Positions 1 to 7,849 of a DNA stretch of 64,000 bases are shown here, piece by piece. Position numbers and translations under genes: made by a program. The stretch covers positions 62,001-126,000 of the forward strand of contig MKWL01000023.1 in the NCBI GenBank assembly GCA_001899305.1, written 5' to 3'. The notes below the pieces were generated by a model. The model was not told where the DNA came from. It saw only the letters and a program-made list of their open reading frames with translations, and searched no databases. Source of the DNA: Thiobacillus sp. 0-1251. GTDB lineage: Bacteria; Pseudomonadota; Gammaproteobacteria; Burkholderiales; Thiobacillaceae. Positions within the stretch are counted from its first letter, which is position 1, and each line of letters begins with the position of its first letter.

Positions 1-897
1 CTGTTCCATGAATATCTCACCGAATTCAATACGCCGACCCGGTTTTCCGAATTTTCCGCGCGGCTTGATGACCATGGCTTGCGCTACGTCGGCGAAGCCG
101 GGCCGCGCCATGCGGTGGTCGAGCTCGAGGATGCCTGGGGCCTGATTCCCGAAAGTATGGCCGGCCGCTGGCTGGATGCCGAGGCAGCACTCGATGAGGC
201 CCATGCCATCCGCTTCCGCCGCGCATTGATCGCGCGCGCCGATGCGCCGTGCGCCCGGCCGCCGCAGGCTGCCGCGCTGGCTGGACTGGCGTTCCACGCG
301 GATCTGCGCAGCGATGATGAAATCGATCTCGAGACGGCGAGCGAACAGGCTTTCGTCAATCCGGCAGGTGGCGCGTACCTGGTCGCCCATCCTGCAATGA
401 AGGCGGCGGCAATGATCCTGTCGGCCGCCTATCCCGCCGCACTGGCCTATCCGGAATTGCTGGCGTCCACCCAACACGCGATGACCGACTATGGCGCCGG
501 GGACTTTGACGAGGCGGCTTTTCGGGATGCCTTGTTCCCCTTGGTTATGGCGCATGGCGTGACGCCCAGCGTGGATACAATGCCGTCCGTGACCGAGCCG
601 GCCGACCGGCCCCGCGCACACGCCCTGGCGAGATTGCAGGCAAGCTCATCCGGCTGGGCGGCGAGCGGCGTACGTCATGTGGCGTTGGAACTCGATGAGC
701 CCGGCCGTATTCTGCTGGGTCTGCTGGATGGCAACCGCACGCTGCACGAACTCGCGGTCGTTTTTCGGGACGTGTTGGCCGATGCGGGATATGAGCAGAC
801 GCTGGAAACCGTCCAGGCAATGACACACCGGCTGGTGTGGCTGTTTGCGCGTCAGGGTTTGCTGACGGAATCGCCCCGGTCGCCCGGGCCGCAATGA
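1..897 (+). CDS. Methyltransferase regulatory-domain protein, C-terminal part (5' truncated by window edge)
   Basis: The frame is open from base 1 to a TGA at 895-897, so only the last 298 residues are present and the true start lies upstream. The first residues (LFHEYLTEFN, then HGLRYVGEA) resemble the regulatory domain that follows the SAM-binding domain in a family of bacterial methyltransferases (MethyTransf_Reg type). The remainder is Ala-rich, and its last 90 residues (LDEPGRILLGLLDGNRTLHEL) look like a small winged-helix tail. The catalytic domain would be off the window, so the substrate cannot be told. It converges on the next gene with a 1-base gap. Family assignment is from motif memory. 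Confidence 0.6.
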   Translation: MFHEYLTEFNTPTRFSEFSARLDDHGLRYVGEAGPRHAVVELEDAWGLIPESMAGRWLDAEAALDEAHAIRFRRALIARADAPCARPPQAAALAGLAFHADLRSDDEIDLETASEQAFVNPAGGAYLVAHPAMKAAAMILSAAYPAALAYPELLASTQHAMTDYGAGDFDEAAFRDALFPLVMAHGVTPSVDTMPSVTEPADRPRAHALARLQASSSGWAASGVRHVALELDEPGRILLGLLDGNRTLHELAVVFRDVLADAGYEQTLETVQAMTHRLVWLFARQGLLTESPRSPGPQ

Positions 898-898
898 T

Positions 899-1396
899 TC
901 AACGAGGCGCCTGCCAGCAGTTGTTGCCGACCTGGACGGTCATGGAGAGTTGTTCGCTGTTGGCGTACAGCACGTATTTGAGTCCCAGATAATCCGAGCC
1001 TTTGCGCCAGAACATCGCCAGCAGGTTCTTCTCGCCGCTGGCGACGACGCTGGTGTAGGGAATGACCTTGAGCGGATTGCCGTACAGGTTGGAGTAGTTC
1101 GACGCGATGGTGACAAAGTGGCGGAAATCCGGCTCGATTTCCTGGTCGAATGCCACCAGCTTGTCGTTGCAGAAGGTGAACAGGAAGCGGCGGCCGGTCG
1201 GGTTGCCAGGCAGATCGTAGGCAAACAGACCGTCGTTGCCGACCGGCATGGTCTGGTCGAAATTCCAGGTCTTGAGTGCCTGTTGGACTTCGCTGCGGCT
1301 CATGCCGTTCCTGAATTCACCGATCTCCCAGGCCTGGACGGGCAGGCCGAACAGCAATCCGGCGAGCAGGCAGAAGGCTTTCGCGCTAATTGTCAT
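899..1396 (-). CDS. Exported protein of unknown function
   Basis: I do not recognise this 165-residue protein. I place the start at the ATG at 1396 because it begins a typical Sec signal peptide (MTISAKAFCLLAGLLFGLPVQA, cleavage probably after QA). An upstream in-frame start at 1471 would add a non-hydrophobic extension overlapping the neighbouring gene. The mature part is a small, globular, Trp/Tyr-rich domain with two cysteines (FCND and NNCW) that could form a disulfide in the periplasm. Gene order puts it directly downstream of the DUF4197-like gene on the same strand, 52 bases away, so the two may be co-transcribed. Confidence 0.6.
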   Translation of the reverse strand: MTISAKAFCLLAGLLFGLPVQAWEIGEFRNGMSRSEVQQALKTWNFDQTMPVGNDGLFAYDLPGNPTGRRFLFTFCNDKLVAFDQEIEPDFRHFVTIASNYSNLYGNPLKVIPYTSVVASGEKNLLAMFWRKGSDYLGLKYVLYANSEQLSMTVQVGNNCWQAPR

Positions 1397-1448
1397 GGCG
1401 TGCGAGCAGGAAACGGGATGGGCTGTAGCATACCGCAGCACGGATGCG

Positions 1449-2195
1449 TCACTTGCCGCTGACGGCACCAAAGACCTTCTTCAACAAGTCGCTGCCGGCC
1501 TGCAACGGATTAGCACGGATGGCGGCCTCCTTTTCCCCGATCAGGGTATAGAGCCGGTCGAGCGCCTGCTGGGTGACGTACTGTTCGACATTGGCCTGCT
1601 TCTTGTCGAGTAGATTGAATTGTGCCGCCATGCCGGCATACTGGTTGTACTGCTGGGCCAGGCCGACTTTGTCGGTGTTCGCCTTGACGATGGGCTCAAA
1701 GCGTTCGACGAGCTTGGCCTCCGTTTTCCTGCGGAAGAAATCAGTGGCCGAGGTTTGGCCACCCGTGAGGATGCCCTTGGCATCTTCCAATGTCATCTCC
1801 TTCACCGCACCGACCAGCAGGGTCTTGGCCTCCGGTACGGCGGCTTCCGCTGCACGGTTCATCGACAGCACCAGTTCGTCCGCTTGCTTGCCCATGCCGA
1901 ACATACGCATGGCTTTTTCGGCTTTCTGCAGACTGGGCGGAAGCGGGATTTTCAGCGCGGCGTTGCCGAAGAAGCCGTCTTTCTGGCCGAGCTGGGCGAC
2001 GGCGGCGTCGGCACCGCGGGTCAGCGCTTCTTTCAATCCGGCGTTGATGTCGGCATTGGAGAGCGTATCGACGCCGCTGGCGGTTGGCTGGCTGGCGGGT
2101 TGGCCGACGACGCCTTTCAGCATCCCGTTCCAGTCGAAGGCATGGGCTGGCAAGGCCAGGGTCAGGCCGGCGGCCAGGATTATCCAGTGCTTCAT
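1449..2195 (-). CDS. DUF4197-type exported protein
   Basis: 248 residues starting at the ATG at 2195, which has a purine-rich ribosome site (AAAGGGGG) just upstream. A clear Sec signal peptide (MKHWIILAAGLTLALPAHA) is followed by a helical domain with the layout of DUF4197 proteins: LSNADINAGLKEAL near the mature N-terminus, a central NRAAEAAVPEAK segment, and a C-terminal LDRLYTLIGEKEAAIRANP helix. The biochemical role of the family is not established; the protein should be periplasmic. It lies 25 bases downstream of the phoH-like gene on the same strand and may share its transcript. A longer reading from 2411 overlaps phoH and is not credible. Confidence 0.75.
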   Translation of the reverse strand: MKHWIILAAGLTLALPAHAFDWNGMLKGVVGQPASQPTASGVDTLSNADINAGLKEALTRGADAAVAQLGQKDGFFGNAALKIPLPPSLQKAEKAMRMFGMGKQADELVLSMNRAAEAAVPEAKTLLVGAVKEMTLEDAKGILTGGQTSATDFFRRKTEAKLVERFEPIVKANTDKVGLAQQYNQYAGMAAQFNLLDKKQANVEQYVTQQALDRLYTLIGEKEAAIRANPLQAGSDLLKKVFGAVSGK

Positions 2196-2220
2196 GATGC
2201 GCCCCCTTTGTCGGATCGGG

Positions 2221-3618
2221 TTACAGGACTTCCGCAGCATAGTCGGCCAGACGCGAACGTTCACCCCGCTGCAGGGTGACATGGCCGTTGTGAGGCCAGC
2301 CCTTGAAATGGTCCACCACGTAGGTGAGGCCGGAACTGCCTTCGGTGAGGTAGGGCGTATCGATCTGGGAAATGTTGCCCAGGCACACCACCTTGGTACC
2401 TGGGCCGGCACGGGTGATCAGCGTCTTCATCTGCTTGGGCGTGAGGTTCTGCGCCTCGTCGATGATGAGAAATTTGTTGAGGAAGGTACGGCCGCGCATG
2501 AAGTTGAGCGACTTGACCTTGATGCGCGAACGGATCAGGTCCTGCGTGGCTGCGCGTCCCCATTCGCCGGCATCGTCGTCGCTCTTGTTCAGCACGTCGA
2601 GGTTGTCTTCCAGCGCGCCCATCCAGGGCGTCATCTTCTCCTCCTCGGTGCCGGGCAGGAAACCGATGTCTTCCCCGACCGGTACGGTGACGCGGGTCAT
2701 GATGATTTCAGTGTAGGTTTTCTTGTCAAGCACCTGGGCCAGACCGGCGGCCAGCGTGAGCAAGGTCTTTCCGGTGCCGGCCTGGCCGAGCAGGGTGACG
2801 AAGTCGATCTCGGGATCCATCAGTACGTTGAGTGCAAAGTTCTGCTCGCGGTTACGCGAGGTGATACCCCAGACGTTGTTCTTTTGGTGGCTGAAGTCGC
2901 GCACCGTGACCATCTCGGCCTGCTTGCCTTCGACTTTCAGTACCTTCGCGTAGAGCGGGTTGGGACCTTCCTGGAAGACGAATTCGTTCGGTAGCAGGCT
3001 GGTGACCAACGGCCCTTTGATGCGGTAGTAGGTCTGGCCGTTGGATTGCCACGATTCCATGCCCTTGCCGTGCGTGTCCCAGAAATCGGCGGGCAGTTCG
3101 CGCAAACCGGCGTACAGCAGATCGGTATCTTCCAGCACCTTGTCGTTGAAGTAATCCTCGGCAGGAAGCCCCAGCGCACGCGCCTTGATGCGCATGTTGA
3201 TGTCTTTCGACACCAGGATGACCTGGCGTTTGGGGTAATGGCGCGACAGGAACAGCACCACGCCGAGGATCTGGTTGTCGACCTTGCTGGTCGGCAGGCT
3301 CAGCGGGATGTCGCCGGTGATCGCCTGGGTCTGCAGGAACAGCCGGCCGGTGGCGGCGTTATGGCTATGCGGTGCGAGCGGCACGCCTTCTTCGATGCTG
3401 TCGAGCTTGCTGACGATCTCGTCGAGAAAACGGCTGGCCTGGCGGGCGTTGCGCGATACCTCGTTCATGCCCTTCTTGTGCTGGTCGAGTTCCTCCAGCG
3501 TGGCGATCGGCACATAGACGTCGTGTTCTTCAAAGCGGTACAGGCTGGTGGGGTCGTGCATCAGCACGTTGGTATCCAATACGAACAGCTTGGTCGGAGT
3601 GGCGGCTTTTCTCGGCAT
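2221..3618 (-). CDS. PIN domain-PhoH family ATPase (YlaK-like)
   Basis: 465 residues. The N-terminal PIN nuclease domain starts KLFVLDTNVLMHD, with the metal-binding Asp at about residue 15. It is followed by a linker and a C-terminal PhoH P-loop ATPase with Walker A GQAGTGKT at about 278-285 and Walker B FLIIDEAQ at 383-390. This PIN-plus-PhoH arrangement is the PhoH2/YlaK group. Members are described as RNA helicase/RNase proteins, but the role in this organism is unknown. The ATG at 3618 is clear. Transcription probably starts in the 166-base gap shared with the divergent HIRAN gene and continues into the DUF4197-type gene. Confidence 0.9.
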   Translation of the reverse strand: MPRKAATPTKLFVLDTNVLMHDPTSLYRFEEHDVYVPIATLEELDQHKKGMNEVSRNARQASRFLDEIVSKLDSIEEGVPLAPHSHNAATGRLFLQTQAITGDIPLSLPTSKVDNQILGVVLFLSRHYPKRQVILVSKDINMRIKARALGLPAEDYFNDKVLEDTDLLYAGLRELPADFWDTHGKGMESWQSNGQTYYRIKGPLVTSLLPNEFVFQEGPNPLYAKVLKVEGKQAEMVTVRDFSHQKNNVWGITSRNREQNFALNVLMDPEIDFVTLLGQAGTGKTLLTLAAGLAQVLDKKTYTEIIMTRVTVPVGEDIGFLPGTEEEKMTPWMGALEDNLDVLNKSDDDAGEWGRAATQDLIRSRIKVKSLNFMRGRTFLNKFLIIDEAQNLTPKQMKTLITRAGPGTKVVCLGNISQIDTPYLTEGSSGLTYVVDHFKGWPHNGHVTLQRGERSRLADYAAEVL

Positions 3619-3784
3619 GTCGATTTCGTTGCTAAGGAGGACAGGAATGCATTCATCCTACCTCAAGCCGGAGCCTGCTTGTCCAGTCAAAAATTAAACG
3701 CAGGCCTCTGTCGGTCCGCGCGAATGGGATACCGTAATTCTCAGTAGAATGTTCGGCTCTCCAGCTCGGAACGACGGGAGCAAC

Positions 3785-4234
3785 ATGATGTGGAAACCCA
3801 TCAGCGCAACGATACCCATCCAATTCGGATGGGTATCCAGCCACTCTGCCATCGTGTTTTTGCTTGCCTGGTTGTGGTCGCAGCCGCTTTGCGCCGAGGT
3901 CACTGCGCACATTCTGTTGCAGGATTCGCCCCTTGCCGGGTTCCAGTACCATGCGGGCAGGGCGCTGTGGTCGCAGATGCGGGTGGGCGATGCGCTTGCC
4001 CTGGTGCGCGAACCGGACAATTCCCACGATGCCAGGGCGGTGCGGGTGGAATGGCAGGGCCACATGATCGGTTATGTGCCACGCCGCGAAAATGCAGATG
4101 TGGCGCGCCTGCTCGACCGCGGGCAGAAGCTTGCCGCACGCATTGTTCGCTTGTCCGATGTGCGCGATCCCTGGTCGCGGGTGCGCTTCGAAATATTGAT
4201 CCCCATGCAACCAGGCGACCAAAGGGCACCGTGA
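3785..4234 (+). CDS. Exported single-domain HIRAN protein
   Basis: About 149 residues. A GGGAG ribosome site at 3776-3780 favours the ATG at 3785 (or the adjacent ATG at 3788) over the upstream ATG at 3749. The N-terminus carries a hydrophobic stretch (SAIVFLLAWLWSQPLCA) that looks like a signal peptide. The rest is one HIRAN-like domain: LAGFQYHAG, then LVREPDNSHDARAVRVEW, then HMIGYVPRREN. HIRAN domains are best known as DNA 3'-end binders in SWI2/SNF2 proteins, so an exported stand-alone copy is unexpected. It may instead bind another ligand. The gene is divergent from phoH and lies 39 bases before tsaB. Confidence 0.7.
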   Translation: MMWKPISATIPIQFGWVSSHSAIVFLLAWLWSQPLCAEVTAHILLQDSPLAGFQYHAGRALWSQMRVGDALALVREPDNSHDARAVRVEWQGHMIGYVPRRENADVARLLDRGQKLAARIVRLSDVRDPWSRVRFEILIPMQPGDQRAP

Positions 4235-4273
4235 AACATCCGATTGTCTGCAGCAACCGGTAAAATCGCACGG

Positions 4274-4963
4274 ATGAAATTGCTTGTTCTCGATACCTCC
4301 ACCGAATGGTGTTCGGCTGCGCTGTGGCTGGACGGCCGCATCCAGGCGCGCCGGGTCCTGGCCGAACAGCGGCACAGCAGCCTGTTGTTGCCGATGGTGG
4401 ACGACCTTCTGCGCGAATCGGCGGTGACCCTGCGTCAGCTTGACGGCATTGCCTACGGCGCCGGCCCCGGCTCATTTACCGGCCTCAGGATCGCCTGTGC
4501 GGTGACGCAGGGGCTGGCATTGGGTGCCGACCTGCCGGTGGCCGGTGTGTCCACGCTGGAATCGATCGCCGAGCAGACGGATGCGGAGCGGATAGTGACC
4601 GTGCTCGATGCGCGCATGGCCGAGGTCTACTGGGCAGCCTATCGGAGAGACGGCGCCGACTGGCACACGGTGAGCGAACCGCAGCTGGCGCTGCCCGAAT
4701 CGGTGGCGGTGCCGGAAGAGGGCGATTGGGTCGGCGCAGGCAATGGCTTTGTCGCATTGGGCGATGTGTTGCGTCCGCGTCTGGCCGCACGGCTGACGCG
4801 CATCGACGACACGCTGATGCCCGATGCCGCCGCGATGGCGCCGCTCGCTGCCCGCGTATTCGAGCGTGGCGAAGGTCAGGATGCGGCGCTGGCCGCACCG
4901 ATTTATCTGCGCGACAAAGTGGCGCTGACGGTGGATGAGCGTCGTGCGAGGCGCTCTGCATGA
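4274..4963 (+). CDS. tsaB: tRNA N6-threonylcarbamoyladenosine biosynthesis protein TsaB
   Basis: 229 residues from the ATG at 4274; the family N-terminus MKLLVLDTSTEWCSAALW excludes the earlier in-frame start at 4244. TsaB is the ASKHA-fold partner of TsaD in making t6A37 on ANN-decoding tRNAs. Typical segments are EQRHSSLLLPMVDDLL, then YGAGPGSFTGLRIACAV, then VLDARMAEVYWA. The stop codon overlaps the rimI start as ATGA, so the two are translationally coupled; tsaB-rimI is a common bacterial pairing. Cytoplasmic. Confidence 0.93.
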   Translation: MKLLVLDTSTEWCSAALWLDGRIQARRVLAEQRHSSLLLPMVDDLLRESAVTLRQLDGIAYGAGPGSFTGLRIACAVTQGLALGADLPVAGVSTLESIAEQTDAERIVTVLDARMAEVYWAAYRRDGADWHTVSEPQLALPESVAVPEEGDWVGAGNGFVALGDVLRPRLAARLTRIDDTLMPDAAAMAPLAARVFERGEGQDAALAAPIYLRDKVALTVDERRARRSA

Positions 4964-5427
4964 GTGCCGTCTTCGAAATCGCACACCACCTGCGGCCGAT
5001 GACCGAGGCCGATCTGCCACGCATCCACCGGATCGAGCTTGCAAGCTACGAGTATCCGTGGAGCCCGGGCAATTTCGCCGACTCGCTGAGCGCGGGCTAC
5101 AGCATGTGGGTGCGCGAGGCCGAGGGCGAAATCATCGGCTACTACGCATTGATGGTTGCAGCGGGTGAGGCCCATCTGCTCAACTTGACCATCGCCCCGA
5201 TCTGGCGCCGGCATGGTCTCGGCCGCGACCTGCTCGAGCACTGCCTGGCGCGTGCCTGCGATCACAAGGCCACAAGCCTGTTTCTCGAGGTGCGAACCTC
5301 CAATGCCGCCGCCATCGCGCTTTACCATGGCAGCGGTTTCGTCGATCTGGCCGTGCGCCGGGGCTACTATCCAGCCCGCAACGGCCGCGAGGATGCGCTC
5401 ATCATGAAGAAGGACTTGGCATGCTGA
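4960..5427 (+). CDS. rimI: Ribosomal protein S18-alanine N-acetyltransferase RimI
   Basis: 155 residues, GNAT fold. The acetyl-CoA binding loop is visible as RRHGLGRDLLEHCLARA (motif A, Q/RxxGxG/A), followed by LEVRTSNAAAIALYHGSGF, the RimI-typical segment with the catalytic-region Tyr. The C-terminus RRGYYPARNGREDALIMKK is also characteristic. RimI acetylates the N-terminal alanine of S18. It starts inside the tsaB stop codon (ATGA) and its own stop lies 7 bases into the udg gene, making a tight three-gene unit. Confidence 0.92.
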   Translation: MSAVFEIAHHLRPMTEADLPRIHRIELASYEYPWSPGNFADSLSAGYSMWVREAEGEIIGYYALMVAAGEAHLLNLTIAPIWRRHGLGRDLLEHCLARACDHKATSLFLEVRTSNAAAIALYHGSGFVDLAVRRGYYPARNGREDALIMKKDLAC

Positions 5428-6083
5428 GCCGTGACGACGTGTTCAGCGAACTGGGCATCGGCCCCGCCTGGCGGTTGCGCGAGACATCGGCCACCCCCGC
5501 CATTGCACGTCCTTCAAGTACCTACACCTGGGACCAGCTGGCCGAGGCCGTCGCACATTGCACTGCCTGCAAGCTTTCCGCCACGCGCACACAGGGCGTA
5601 TTGGGCGTCGGCGACCGCAACGCGGACTGGCTGATCATCGGCGAAGCGCCCGGTGCAGATGAAGACCGGATAGGCGAACCGTTTGTCGGTCAGGCGGGCA
5701 AGCTGCTCGACGCCATGCTGGCCTCGATCGGCCTTCGGCGCGGCGACAACGTCTACATCGCCAACGTGCTGAAATCGCGCCCGCCCGGCAACCGCAACCC
5801 CGAACCGGACGAAGTCGCTGCGTGTCGCCCCTATCTGCTGGCGCAGATCGAACTCATTCAGCCCAAGCTCATCCTGGCACTGGGACGCTTCGCTGCACAA
5901 AGCCTGCTCGACACTGACGAAGCCATCAGCCGCCTGCGGGGCCGCGTGCACCGGTTCCAAAATGTGCCGCTGGTGGTGACCTATCATCCAGCCTATCTAC
6001 TGCGCAACCTGCCCGACAAGGCGCGTGCATGGGAAGATTTGTGCCTGGCGCGGCGCACCATGCGGGCCTTCGCCGTAGCTTAA
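5421..6083 (+). CDS. Uracil-DNA glycosylase, family 4 type, with one iron-sulfur ligand replaced
   Basis: 220 residues. Removes uracil from DNA to start base-excision repair. Motif 1 is [17 protein letters not shown] (about 74-90) and motif 2 is TYHPAYLLR near the C-terminus, as in family 4 enzymes, which carry a 4Fe-4S cluster held by C-x2-C-xn-C-x14-17-C. Here Cys47 and Cys50 (HCTACK) and Cys135 (AACRPYL) are present. The expected third ligand in the LKCRPP segment reads LKSRPP (Ser119), 16 residues before Cys135. The start overlaps the end of rimI by 7 bases. The N-terminal 35 residues are family-variable linker. Confidence 0.88.
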   Translation: MLSRDDVFSELGIGPAWRLRETSATPAIARPSSTYTWDQLAEAVAHCTACKLSATRTQGVLGVGDRNADWLIIGEAPGADEDRIGEPFVGQAGKLLDAMLASIGLRRGDNVYIANVLKSRPPGNRNPEPDEVAACRPYLLAQIELIQPKLILALGRFAAQSLLDTDEAISRLRGRVHRFQNVPLVVTYHPAYLLRNLPDKARAWEDLCLARRTMRAFAVA

Positions 6084-6118
6084 CCACTCACCGTTTACCG
6101 CTCACTACGTCACCCACA

Positions 6119-7171
6119 ATGAAACTTCTGCATTCCGCACTGCGTTTTCGCGTCAATTACTTTTCCGATCTGGGCCGCCATCAGGTGGTGGTATGGATGC
6201 CTGGCGACACCCCGCCGGTCGACGCTCAGGTCGACGTTGGCCCGAAGATCGAGCACGAGGTGCCGAACGAGGTGTTCCGCAGCGATATCGCACCGCTGAA
6301 ATTCGGGCGCTTCTATCCGTCCCAGCTGCTGCATGCCGACGATGCCCCGGGGCCGATGTTCCGCGTGATGAAGCTCAATGAGGCCAGCTTCGTCGCCAAC
6401 TTCAGCCATCCGCTGCAGGGCCGCATCTTCAGCATCGACAGCGGCAAGAGCGATGTCTCGACCGAGCCGGTCGGCCAGGTCACCCAACTGCTGGAATGGA
6501 GCGGCATGGAAACGCAGATGCAGACGCCGACCGATTTCGAGGGCCCGGATGCGTTCCGCCGTGAGGACGAATTCCCCGATACCGAGTTCTACACGGTCGC
6601 CCGCAAGGTCACCCACGTCGACGCCGTGTGCGCGCGCCGTATCCAGGCGCTCTATCGCACCGTGCTGCCGGAGAATGCTCGGGTGCTCGACCTGATGGCG
6701 GGCTGGCGTTCGCACTTGCCGGATACGGTGCAGTCCGCGACCGGCCTGGGCCTCAATGCCGAGGAGCTCGACGACAATCCGCAGCTCGCCGAACGCATCG
6801 TGAAGGACATCAACGCCGATCCCAGGTTGCCCTTCCCTGACGCCAGCTTTGATGCCGTGGTGTGCACGGTGTCGTTCGAATACCTGACGCAACCGCACAA
6901 GATCGTGGCGGAGGCCAGACGGGTGCTCAAGCCGGGCGGCATGTTCGTGGTGACGCTGTCGCACCGTTATTTTCCGCCCAAGGTGATCAGACTGTGGACG
7001 CAGCTGCATCCGATGGAGCGCATGGCCTGGGTCGGCACGTTGATCAAGCAGGCCGGCTTCAAGAAAGTGGAAACCTACGTCGAGCGCGGCCTCAAGCGCC
7101 CTAGGGACGACCGCTACGCCGACAAGCTCACCGAATCCGACCCGCTGTTTGCCACGTGGGGCGTGGCGTAG
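6119..7171 (+). CDS. Class I SAM-dependent methyltransferase with an unfamiliar N-terminal domain
   Basis: 350 residues from the ATG at 6119; the longer reading from 6029 runs back over udg. The C-terminal half is a methyltransferase type 11 fold: NARVLDLMAGWRSHLP for the SAM loop, then FPDASFDAVVCTVSFEYL, then EARRVLKPGGMFVVTLSHR. The glycine-rich loop is weak (LMAGWRSH rather than LGCGTG). The first ~170 residues (RFRVNYFSDLGRHQVVVWMPGD and onward) are beta-rich and I do not recognise them. Substrate unknown. It stands 35 bases after udg and may be the last gene of the tsaB unit. It ends 38 bases before lemA. Confidence 0.65.
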   Translation: MKLLHSALRFRVNYFSDLGRHQVVVWMPGDTPPVDAQVDVGPKIEHEVPNEVFRSDIAPLKFGRFYPSQLLHADDAPGPMFRVMKLNEASFVANFSHPLQGRIFSIDSGKSDVSTEPVGQVTQLLEWSGMETQMQTPTDFEGPDAFRREDEFPDTEFYTVARKVTHVDAVCARRIQALYRTVLPENARVLDLMAGWRSHLPDTVQSATGLGLNAEELDDNPQLAERIVKDINADPRLPFPDASFDAVVCTVSFEYLTQPHKIVAEARRVLKPGGMFVVTLSHRYFPPKVIRLWTQLHPMERMAWVGTLIKQAGFKKVETYVERGLKRPRDDRYADKLTESDPLFATWGVA

Positions 7172-7209
7172 ACTTCAACCATCACAATCTGCCAACCTGG
7201 GAGACGACA

Positions 7210-7842
7210 ATGTTCAAATGGCTGAATGCATTCAAATGGGTGGCCGCGGGGTGCATGGCGCTGGCCCTGTCAGGCTGCGGCTACAACACGCTGCAAAGTT
7301 CCGACGAGGAAATCAAGGCCACCTGGGCCGAGGTGCTGAACCAGTACCAGCGCCGTGCCGACCTGGTGCCGAACCTGGTCAACGTGGTGAAAGGTTACGC
7401 GTCGCACGAGAAGGACGTGTTTATCAGCGTCACCGAGGCCCGCGCCCGGGTCGGGTCGATCCAGGCGACGCCCGACCTGATCAACGACGAAGCCGCCTTC
7501 CAGAAGTTCGTCGCGGCGCAGGGCGAACTCACCGGCGCGCTCTCGCGCCTGCTGCTGGTCGCCGAGAACTATCCGCAACTGAAGGCGGACGGTTTGTTTC
7601 GCGACCTGCAGGCACAGCTCGAAGGCACCGAAAACCGCATCACGGTCGCGCGCAATCGTTACATCGCTGCCGTGAAGACCTATAACGTCACGGTGCGCTC
7701 CTTTCCTTCCAACCTGACGGCGATGATGTTCGGCTACAAGACCAAGCCGACCTTCACGGTGGAAAACGAAAAAGCCATCGCCGTGCCGCCCAAGGTCGAC
7801 TTCGGGTCGCCTGCTCCGGCCGCACCTGCAGGCGGCAACTGA
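7210..7842 (+). CDS. lemA: LemA family lipoprotein
   Basis: 210 residues. The ATG at 7210 follows a GGGAGA ribosome site; the start at 7156 lies inside the previous gene. The N-terminus is a lipoprotein-type signal (WVAAGCMALALSGC, lipobox LSGC), so it is probably lipid-anchored to a membrane. The body has the family signature EIKATWAEVLNQYQRRADLVPNLV and ends with FKTKPTF-like GYKTKPTFTVEN. LemA proteins are helical bundles of unclear function, often next to TPM-domain genes as here. It is 7 bases before the first TPM gene, within a five-gene block to 10560. Confidence 0.92.
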   Translation: MFKWLNAFKWVAAGCMALALSGCGYNTLQSSDEEIKATWAEVLNQYQRRADLVPNLVNVVKGYASHEKDVFISVTEARARVGSIQATPDLINDEAAFQKFVAAQGELTGALSRLLLVAENYPQLKADGLFRDLQAQLEGTENRITVARNRYIAAVKTYNVTVRSFPSNLTAMMFGYKTKPTFTVENEKAIAVPPKVDFGSPAPAAPAGGN

Positions 7843-7849
7843 TCCCGGC

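Noticed and set aside
1573-2994. 473-codon plus-strand frame across the DUF4197 and phoH genes
   Set aside because: It runs opposite two genes with clear signal peptide and Walker motifs. No support for translation.
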